Below are positions 28,304 through 34,602 of a stretch of 34,602 bases of DNA, piece by piece (position 1 is the first letter of the stretch; every line of letters begins with the position of its first letter). Below the pieces are notes generated by a model. That model saw nothing but the letters and a program-made list of their open reading frames with translations, was not told the origin of the DNA and ran no database searches. The stretch covers positions 1 through 34,602 of IMG/VR virus record IMGVR_UViG_3300025759_000315; one strand, 5' to 3'. The position numbers and the translations under genes were made by a program. The stretch comes from a virus.

Positions 28304-31300
28304 TGGATATAGGACGCAGAGATTTCTTTATACCGATTCCGGCAGCAATTAGTGAGGAAACTCCTGTAAGCTGGTGGGAAGGTTATAAGGCTAATGTTGC
28401 TTACAACAACATGCCTCTTATCGAAAGCGTTGAAGAGGCTAAGTTGTTTGGCAACGTGCCTTTAGATGAAGAGTTTGATGTTGCAGCCAACATATCAGAA
28501 GAGCTGTTGCCTTATTATGATGACCTTATTCGTGCAAAGAATCCAGCGCATCTGGCTTATCTTGAAGAACGTGCATATACAGCAATTGAGCGTAGGCGCA
28601 AGGCTGGTGATGCGCCAATAACAGCTATGCTTGCTGGTGGGTTTACAGATCCGCTGGCATTAGCCTCATTTATTCCGGGGCTACAGTTTATTAAAGTTGG
28701 CAAGACCTTCGGTCAGGCGGTGACTAGGGGTGCTGCTGCGGGTCTTGCCTATGGAGTTGCGTCTGAAGCTAGACGTGCGCCATTTGCCGTAGCTGACGAG
28801 CCGTATGAAGCTGCAAGCAACATTGTAGCTTCTACTGCTTTGTCTGCTGGCTTTGGTGGTTTGATGCGTACCGCACCATATGCCAAGCCCTTTTTCCAAA
28901 GCACTGCCGCTAAGATGGGTAGGATCTACCGTGGCGAGAAGTTTAAGCATGTTTGGAGTAATCCAGATGAGGTTGTTGATCCAGATGCAATGATTGTGTA
29001 TTCGCCTGATGGCACAGCTTCTGTTGCAACTGTTGTTCAGCGTTCTGAATCTGGCGGTATTATTGTAAGAACGTCAGATGGTAAGGAAGAGATTTTAGGG
29101 TTAAGTCCTTTATCTCAAAAAAGTCCATATGATCCAGAGTTTGTTATTGAAACTATAGAGGGAACTCCATCTGTTAAAAATTTATCCGATGATGAACTTC
29201 TTGTTGTTCTTGACACATTAGAAAGAAAGATAGCCGCATCACTTAAAAACAAAACTCCAAACTATGAAATGATTAGAGAACGTAATGCTATCAAGATAGA
29301 GCAGAAAAGGCGGTCAGGTGAAGCTGTGACTCCTCCTGATGTTCCAGCGTTACCAACTATCACAAATCTTGATGAAGGCTATACAGCAGGCTCTGGCGGC
29401 GACTTTGACACTACTCAAGTAAATTGGATGGGCAGTCCATCGCAACGCGCTATGCAACGAGACGATTTGAATGATGAGGTTAAAGAGTTTTTTGCTCTTC
29501 TTTCATATAATGGATCAGTATCTACTCAAGGCGCACGACAAGGCAGAGCATTTCAGTCTGTAGCACAGGAGGCGCAAACATTTATTGGTCAATTTGAGCG
29601 TCTTAACCAAACAATGCGCGACCTTCACTCTCAACAAGTTCGTGGTATTGCCAAGGCTGCTAGGGTAGGTAGTATTTACAACCCTATGAGTGGCTTTGAT
29701 GATTGGGCCAACGACACTATTCGTAGATATATTCTGTCTAATTCAACTGACCCTAGGCTGCGTAGGCTTGGTCAGGATGGCATAACAGACCAGCAAAAAG
29801 AAGCTGGTGTGCTTCTTGGTGATTTGTTTAAGTCATTTTCTGATGATATGAATTACACAGGGCTTGTTAAGAATAACGAGCGTTTAGGCAAGATTATAAC
29901 AAAAAATCAGGCTGAGTTAGATAAAGTTACACAGAAGCTAGCTGATCTTGAGGACAGTATTAAAAAGGGCGGTGGTGCTACAAAAAAACAATCGTCATTT
30001 CGTGATGCGTTGGAAAACAGGCAAGCAATACTTAAAGCTAGAATAGAGTTTTATGAAGGGCAGATTGACAAACCACTTCGTTCTGATTTTGTGTTTCCAA
30101 TATTTTATGACAAAGGCAAGTTAGCATTAGATGAGCCGCGTAGTGCGCTTACTAATGTGTTTGCAGAAGATTATAAAATGCAACGCCTTGCAGAAGGACA
30201 AGATCCTGATGGTGCTTTTTCTGATGCTGAACGTACACTGTCTCGCATTATGCAAGAAGATGGCGAGGAAATGGAAAACCTTATGCGCAGTAGAGATACT
30301 GCTGGCAGAGCAAAACATCTAAAGCAACGCAAAACTAACATCGATGTAGCTAAAGTTGTAGATTACATTCATGCAGATATGGAAGCGTTATACACATACA
30401 TTGATCGTATGGGGCGGCAGATATCTTTTGCAAATAAGTTTGGTGGCAGAAATATTGATGAGGTTATTGAAGATTTAGATGATGCTTTAATCCGCGCTGG
30501 TAAAAATTCTAAAGAGCGTAGCAGATTGCTTGCTGATTTCTATGGTGATTATGAGCGTGTAATGGGTACGTTGCAGCGCAGTCCTGATCGATGGGATAAC
30601 CAAGCTGCCAAGGCTGCTAAAGCTTGGACAGGCTGGACATTTCTTCCGCTTGCTGGTGTTTCTGCTATTACTGACACAGGCTCTATTGTTATGGCGCATG
30701 GCATGAAGGATGTTATTGCAGCTGGCTTTGCTGCAAGTGATACAGCATTTGCTGGCAAAGTTGTCCGTGAAGGGCAGCTTGCTGGCGAGTTGTTGGATAT
30801 TACTAAAAATGTTTATGCTAGAGAAATGCTTAACGATACAGCCCGAAAGGTTAAGCCAAACCTAAATGAACGTATTATTCAACGGGGCAACCAATTTATG
30901 TATTCGGCCAACGGTCTTGCGTTAATTACATTTGGTGGCAAAACATTAGATCAAATACTGGCAAACAACAAATTTATTAAACTGTCGCGTCAATGGTCTG
31001 AAGGTAAGATATCTTTATTTGATCGTGAGTATCTTGCTCGTTATGGCATTGATGAGGATATGGCTAAGTTTATAGCCAAAGCCCCTACTGAAAAGCACGA
31101 TAGGTTTGACTTTGAGTTTGCCAACACAGACGCTTGGGATCAGTCAACCCCACAAGCAAGAGAGATTATGCGTAAGTATCAAGCTGCGCTTGCCTCACAT
31201 GCAAACAATACAATTGTTATGGGACAGACGTTTGACAAGCCATTGATTGTAGATGGTGTTGCTTATCTGCGTGACAATCCATTCTTTCAATCTGTGCGCA

Positions 31301-31908
31301 AAGCATTTCCATCGCAATTTCCTATTGAAAAGCGGCTGCGTACTGGTGCTGAAAACATGGTGCGTATTGAAAGCGGTTTGATGTCGCTGCCATTTACATT
31401 TATGAATTTTGCATTTGGTGCCAACAACAAAATACTTGGTGCTATCCGTGACCCTAACAGGCGTTATAGATTGCAAGGTGTAGTTTCCTTGATTGGCTTA
31501 TCTTATATGTCACTAGCATTTAAGAAACCTGACTATTGGTTTGAAAAGCGTGGCACACCAGAAGTTATGGCGCGAATTATAGATCACTCTGGTGTGTTGG
31601 GCATCTACTCTGACCTTGCATATACAGGGCTAAACATTGCTGGCAACGCTGGCATGATCAGCGAGGACTTTCCAATACCACCTAAGTATGTAAGTCCCAA
31701 TCGTGATGAGCGTATGATGGATGCTTTTGTTGAGCCATTTGGCGCACCGGCTGGGCTTGGTCTTGAATACGGCAGGGCATTAAAAGATTTTATGGATGGC
31801 AATACATCTGATGCATCTGAGCGTCTAAAGTATGCATTGCCATTTATTGGTTTGTATCCAATTCGTGATGATATGCGCGAGTTAGTTGGTAGTATAGGAA
31901 GGAATTGA
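28300..31908 (+). CDS. Internal virion protein D-like (T7 gp16 position), no transglycosylase seen
   Basis: This is a 1202-aa protein, near the size of T7 gp16 (about 1300). The N-terminus (WWEGYKANVAYNNMPLIE) has none of the motifs of a soluble lytic transglycosylase. A Gly/Ala-rich, membrane-active-looking segment follows, about residues 105-155 (TAMLAGGFTDPLALASFIPG, then AVTRGAAAGLAYGVAS). The middle and C-terminus are helical, ending in SLPFTFMNFAFGANN and FGAPAGLGLEYGRALKDFM. It should line the ejectosome at the inner membrane. Wall digestion must come from elsewhere or be unnecessary. Confidence 0.75.
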   Translation: MMDIGRRDFFIPIPAAISEETPVSWWEGYKANVAYNNMPLIESVEEAKLFGNVPLDEEFDVAANISEELLPYYDDLIRAKNPAHLAYLEERAYTAIERRRKAGDAPITAMLAGGFTDPLALASFIPGLQFIKVGKTFGQAVTRGAAAGLAYGVASEARRAPFAVADEPYEAASNIVASTALSAGFGGLMRTAPYAKPFFQSTAAKMGRIYRGEKFKHVWSNPDEVVDPDAMIVYSPDGTASVATVVQRSESGGIIVRTSDGKEEILGLSPLSQKSPYDPEFVIETIEGTPSVKNLSDDELLVVLDTLERKIAASLKNKTPNYEMIRERNAIKIEQKRRSGEAVTPPDVPALPTITNLDEGYTAGSGGDFDTTQVNWMGSPSQRAMQRDDLNDEVKEFFALLSYNGSVSTQGARQGRAFQSVAQEAQTFIGQFERLNQTMRDLHSQQVRGIAKAARVGSIYNPMSGFDDWANDTIRRYILSNSTDPRLRRLGQDGITDQQKEAGVLLGDLFKSFSDDMNYTGLVKNNERLGKIITKNQAELDKVTQKLADLEDSIKKGGGATKKQSSFRDALENRQAILKARIEFYEGQIDKPLRSDFVFPIFYDKGKLALDEPRSALTNVFAEDYKMQRLAEGQDPDGAFSDAERTLSRIMQEDGEEMENLMRSRDTAGRAKHLKQRKTNIDVAKVVDYIHADMEALYTYIDRMGRQISFANKFGGRNIDEVIEDLDDALIRAGKNSKERSRLLADFYGDYERVMGTLQRSPDRWDNQAAKAAKAWTGWTFLPLAGVSAITDTGSIVMAHGMKDVIAAGFAASDTAFAGKVVREGQLAGELLDITKNVYAREMLNDTARKVKPNLNERIIQRGNQFMYSANGLALITFGGKTLDQILANNKFIKLSRQWSEGKISLFDREYLARYGIDEDMAKFIAKAPTEKHDRFDFEFANTDAWDQSTPQAREIMRKYQAALASHANNTIVMGQTFDKPLIVDGVAYLRDNPFFQSVRKAFPSQFPIEKRLRTGAENMVRIESGLMSLPFTFMNFAFGANNKILGAIRDPNRRYRLQGVVSLIGLSYMSLAFKKPDYWFEKRGTPEVMARIIDHSGVLGIYSDLAYTGLNIAGNAGMISEDFPIPPKYVSPNRDERMMDAFVEPFGAPAGLGLEYGRALKDFMDGNTSDASERLKYALPFIGLYPIRDDMRELVGSIGRN

Positions 31909-31909
31909 T

Positions 31910-31940
31910 TGTGCGTTGTGTACTGCATTGTTGCTATGAT
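31910..31940 (+). promoter_or_regulatory. Promoter-like element before the fibre genes
   Basis: TGTGCGTTG (31910-31918) follows the stop of the gp16-like gene. An extended -10, TGC-TATGAT (ends at 31940), lies downstream. The spacer to a TTGTGT -35 is only 13 bases, so polymerase contact through the extended -10 is more likely than classical spacing. It lies just before the fibre gene start at 31952 (AGGGG upstream of the ATG). Confidence 0.45.
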
Positions 31941-31951
31941 AGGGGATTAGC

Positions 31952-32713
31952 ATGACTATTAATTTAAGTGATAACAACCCGCGTATATCGTACACTGTGG
32001 CGCAAGGCGTTACACAGTCTGCCTTTGTTGTGCCATTTGAGTTCTTTCAGGATGAAGATCTTAACGTATATGTTGACGGTACACTAAAGACATTAACAAC
32101 TCATTACACAACAGCTGACGATTCAGGCAATACACAGGCTCATACGCAGGGCACAACCGGATATATACACTTTACTGCTGGTAATGAGGTTACTGGTATT
32201 TCTGGCGGTAGTACAGTTATTTTAACAAGAGACGTTGAGTTGGAGCGTGTAACAGACTTTCCAACATCGGGTCCATTTGACGTTGCGTCTTTAAACACAG
32301 AGCTTGATAAGTTTGTTGCAATTGCAGCTGACCTTAAAGATGCAATTGGTCGTAGTATACAGCTAACAGATTTTGATACATCAGCTGGATTATCTCTTAC
32401 ACTTCCGTCTGCTGCAAACCGAGTTGGCAAGTTCTTGTCTTTTGATTCAAGCGGCTCACCAATTGTTACGACTAATGCTGGTAACTATAAAGGTGCATGG
32501 TCTGCTGGTACTGCATACTCAAATGGCGACACAGTTACAGACACAACTGATAATAATATTTACATTGTAAATACTGTGCACACATCTTCTGGCGTTTTGC
32601 CATTAACAGCAAACGTAAACTCATCTTATTACACATTGTTTATTAATGTTTCTACAATTCAAACAGTGTTGATAGAAGATTCGGCAACCAAATTGGCAAT
32701 AGTATTGGGATAA
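31952..32713 (+). CDS. Tail fibre with T7 gp17-like N-terminus
   Basis: This is a 253-aa protein. Residues 1-150 match the T7 tail-fibre N-terminal domain that docks to the tail: ISYTVAQGVTQSAFVVPFEF, LNVYVDG, ITGISGGSTVILTRDV and FDVASLNTELDKFVAIAADLKDAIGRSI. Residues about 175-215 hold GAWSAGTAYSNGDTVTDTTD, a carbohydrate-binding-like module. It is much shorter than T7 gp17, so it is probably an adaptor onto which the distal fibre (33730 onward) attaches. Confidence 0.88.
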   Translation: MTINLSDNNPRISYTVAQGVTQSAFVVPFEFFQDEDLNVYVDGTLKTLTTHYTTADDSGNTQAHTQGTTGYIHFTAGNEVTGISGGSTVILTRDVELERVTDFPTSGPFDVASLNTELDKFVAIAADLKDAIGRSIQLTDFDTSAGLSLTLPSAANRVGKFLSFDSSGSPIVTTNAGNYKGAWSAGTAYSNGDTVTDTTDNNIYIVNTVHTSSGVLPLTANVNSSYYTLFINVSTIQTVLIEDSATKLAIVLG

Positions 32714-32717
32714 ACAA

Positions 32718-33068
32718 ATGGCTAATACCTTCAAACTAAAAACTAATGGGGCTATGCCAGCCAGTGCTGGTACGCCTGACACACTTTACACAGTTCCGGC
32801 TTCAACTACTGCCGTAGTTGTTGGTTTGACACTGGCAAACATTCACACAACCTCAGTTACAGCCACAGTGCAGATTGTGTCTACAACTGTTGATGTTGAA
32901 ACTAACGAGACAGTCAGCGTTGTTAAAGACGTTCCTATCTTGGTTGGCTCATCTTTAGAAACCATGTCTGGCAATAAATATATTTTGCAAGAGGGTGATG
33001 TTATTAAAATTGATTGCAGCGTATCTGCCAAGATTGATGCGACATTGAGTGTGATGGAGATAACCTGA
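32718..33068 (+). CDS. Small beta-rich tail-associated structural protein
   Basis: This is a 116-aa protein made of alternating Val/Thr/Ser strands: DTLYTVPASTTAVVVGLTLA, TVQIVSTTVDVETNE and GSSLETMSGNKYILQEGDVI. It looks like a compact beta-sandwich virion protein. No catalytic residues are visible. It lies between the fibre adaptor and a second fibre-like protein and is coupled to the latter (TGATG). A joint or adaptor of the branched fibre is a reasonable inference. Confidence 0.6.
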   Translation: MANTFKLKTNGAMPASAGTPDTLYTVPASTTAVVVGLTLANIHTTSVTATVQIVSTTVDVETNETVSVVKDVPILVGSSLETMSGNKYILQEGDVIKIDCSVSAKIDATLSVMEIT

Positions 33069-33721
33069 TGCGGTACATTGGTGCTGACGCAAATACTGCT
33101 AACAACCAAGTCTACACTTACACGGCTGCTGGCGGTGAGACTAGCATTTCTGGTGCAGACAATGGCGGTTCAATCCTAGCATTTTCGTCTGGCGCAAACC
33201 TGACTGTGCATCTGAATGGCACGTTGCTAACGGCTGGCACTGACTACGACACAAACACAGCCAACACCATTGACAACCTTACCGCACTCTCAGCAAGCGA
33301 CAGTGTGGTTGTTACTGTTTACCGCTTGTTCAATGGGTCTGATGCTATGCCGCTTGTTGGCGGTACGTTTAGCGGCCCCGTTGACTTTAGCAATTCTGTT
33401 GCTGGCACGACTGAGGTAAACGCTACAGTCACAGGCAATGTGACGTTAGACTTTTCTAGGTATCAGAATTTTGTGCTAACGCTTACTGGCAATACAACGC
33501 TGGACAATCCCACTACTGAGGTGATTGGTCAGTCGGGCTTTATTACGTTTATTCAAGATAGCACTGGTGGCTATACAGTATCGCTTGACACTGATTACGA
33601 AACTGCTGGTGCTGCTGGCCTGACGTTATCATCTACCGCAGACACAACAGACATTGTGCCTTATGTCGTTACGGCAACAGGCCGCATCTTGTTAGGCGCA
33701 CCGCAACTAGCTTTTGCATAG
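33068..33721 (+). CDS. Fibre-like structural protein
   Basis: This is a 217-aa protein. The N-terminal part resembles the gp17 docking style (NNQVYTYTAAGGETSISGAD, LTVHLNGTLLTAGTDYDTNT, VTVYRLF). A beta-helical-looking stretch follows (NATVTGNVTLDFSRYQNFVL, LTGNTTLDNPTTEV). It ends 8 bases before the large fibre gene. Probably an intermediate fibre segment or attachment protein for the large fibre. Confidence 0.65.
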   Translation: MRYIGADANTANNQVYTYTAAGGETSISGADNGGSILAFSSGANLTVHLNGTLLTAGTDYDTNTANTIDNLTALSASDSVVVTVYRLFNGSDAMPLVGGTFSGPVDFSNSVAGTTEVNATVTGNVTLDFSRYQNFVLTLTGNTTLDNPTTEVIGQSGFITFIQDSTGGYTVSLDTDYETAGAAGLTLSSTADTTDIVPYVVTATGRILLGAPQLAFA

Positions 33722-33729
33722 GAGTTACT

Positions 33730-34602
33730 ATGTCAGGCCCACTAGGTTCAGCCCAATGGATGTACGCTTCTGGTGCAGAAGTCACCCAGCAATCCCTCAA
33801 GTTCAACGATGACGAAAGCCAGTATCTAAGCTGGACACCGGCTGCTGCTGGCAACCGCAAGACGTGGACTTGGAGTGGCTGGGTCAAGCGTGGTGAATTA
33901 GGGTCAGCAAATCCGCTTTTTGCCGCTTATAATGGAAATGCTGACGCAACATTAACTTACATAGTTTTTAATTCAAACGACAATGTTGAAGTTGTTTGGT
34001 GGAACGCAAGCATCAAAACAAATGCAGTCTTTCGTGACACTTCGGCTTGGTATTACATAACAGTTTCTTTTGATACCACTCAAGCAACATCCTCAAACAG
34101 GACAAAAATATATGTCAACGGTGTTGAGCAAACATTAACAGGAACATATCCGACACAAAACACAGACTATGGAATAAACAACAATATTCCTCATAGAGTC
34201 GGCAATGCTGATTTTGCTTATACTTTTGGCACATTTGACGGCTACCTATCCGACATTAACTTCATTGACGGTCAAGCCCTAGACGCAAGCAGCTTTGGTC
34301 AGTTCACTGATGGCTATTGGGAAGCTATAGACTACGCTGGTTCATACGGCACAAACGGTTTCCACCTGACCTTCGCGGATGATGTGGTCAGCGAGGGGTT
34401 CAATACAGTTACCTATCGTGGCACAGGGGCTACTCAAAGCATCAGCGGGTTGGGTTTTGAACCGGATTTTGTTTGGTTAAAACGTAGGGATAGCAGCGCA
34501 AGCCATAATTTACACGATATCGTTCGTGGCGCTAACCAACAGTTAAATTCAGACGGAACTGCCTTAGAAAGCACAAACACCAACTTCTCGTCCTTTGACT
34601 CT
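33730..34602 (+). CDS. Large tail fibre, 5' part (runs off the window)
   Basis: ATG at 33730 has GGAG (33721-33724) five bases upstream. The frame stays open to the window edge. Residues about 15-190 form a LamG/concanavalin-like jellyroll (QQSLKFNDDESQYLSWTP, then TWTWSGWVKRG, IYVNGVEQTLTGTYP, FDGYLSDINFIDGQAL). It is followed by the start of a VWLK-R module. The last 295 bases are a divergent version of 128-422. The real protein is completed by the segment at 1-2927 after circular joining. This is the probable receptor-binding fibre. Confidence 0.85.
   Translation, partial: MSGPLGSAQWMYASGAEVTQQSLKFNDDESQYLSWTPAAAGNRKTWTWSGWVKRGELGSANPLFAAYNGNADATLTYIVFNSNDNVEVVWWNASIKTNAVFRDTSAWYYITVSFDTTQATSSNRTKIYVNGVEQTLTGTYPTQNTDYGINNNIPHRVGNADFAYTFGTFDGYLSDINFIDGQALDASSFGQFTDGYWEAIDYAGSYGTNGFHLTFADDVVSEGFNTVTYRGTGATQSISGLGFEPDFVWLKRRDSSASHNLHDIVRGANQQLNSDGTALESTNTNFSSFDS
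34181..34307. repeat. Second copy of the 127-bp terminal repeat
   Basis: This copy is identical to bases 1-127. It encodes the end of the LamG domain of the large fibre. The sequence after it (34308-34602) is a homologue of 128-422 that differs at many positions. That fits either two alleles in the sampled population or a second module copy. Confidence 0.9.

Noticed and set aside
33730-34602. A diversity-generating retroelement acting on the fibre
   Set aside because: No reverse transcriptase or template repeat is present. Differences between the two versions are spread over all bases, not only adenines.

Overview
The window is almost all of the genome of a small tailed dsDNA phage with a short-tailed (podovirus), T7-like virion. 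Late genes on the + strand encode both terminase subunits, a head-to-tail connector portal, scaffold, capsid, tail tubular A and B proteins, four internal (ejectosome) proteins and T7-type tail-fibre proteins. Many small neighbours resemble ones recurrent in marine (pelagic) bacteriophages. The host cannot be read from the sequence; a marine alphaproteobacterium is an inference. I see no tRNA, integrase, phage RNA polymerase, DNA polymerase, helicase or primase.

Layout. 1-2927 is the 3' part of a large modular tail fibre whose 5' part is at the other end of the window (33730-34602). The first 127 bases are identical to 34181-34307, so the ends join in frame into one fibre of about 1125 aa, and 34308-34602 is then a divergent version of 128-422. 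2937-5861 (+) holds a fibre-assembly chaperone, a lysis cassette (three holin-like membrane proteins, a small Cys protein, a GH24 endolysin) and an HTH-metallophosphoesterase. 5776-12888 (-) is the early/replication arm. Transcribed leftward from about 12.9 kb, it holds many small unknown proteins, two HTH regulators, a Hjc-like nuclease, a lambda-O-like HTH initiator with two 21-bp-spaced iterons inside its gene, a YqaJ-type exonuclease, an ERF annealing protein and a DUF736-like protein with an SSB-type acidic tail. 12889-13601 is a divergent, gene-free interval that folds into a large, multi-domain set of long helices, best read as a + strand structured RNA. 13602-33721 (+) is the packaging, head, tail and ejectosome arm.

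How it works together. The replication arm looks like a lambda/P22-style strategy: an initiator recruits host replication enzymes, and a phage exonuclease plus annealing protein drive recombination-dependent replication. It is joined to a T7-style virion. The main non-coding discoveries are the roughly 600-nt ornate RNA candidate between the early and late arms, an interleaved-stem (pseudoknot) leader directly before the exonuclease ribosome binding site, and a recurrent TGTGCGTTG element in front of several late gene blocks.
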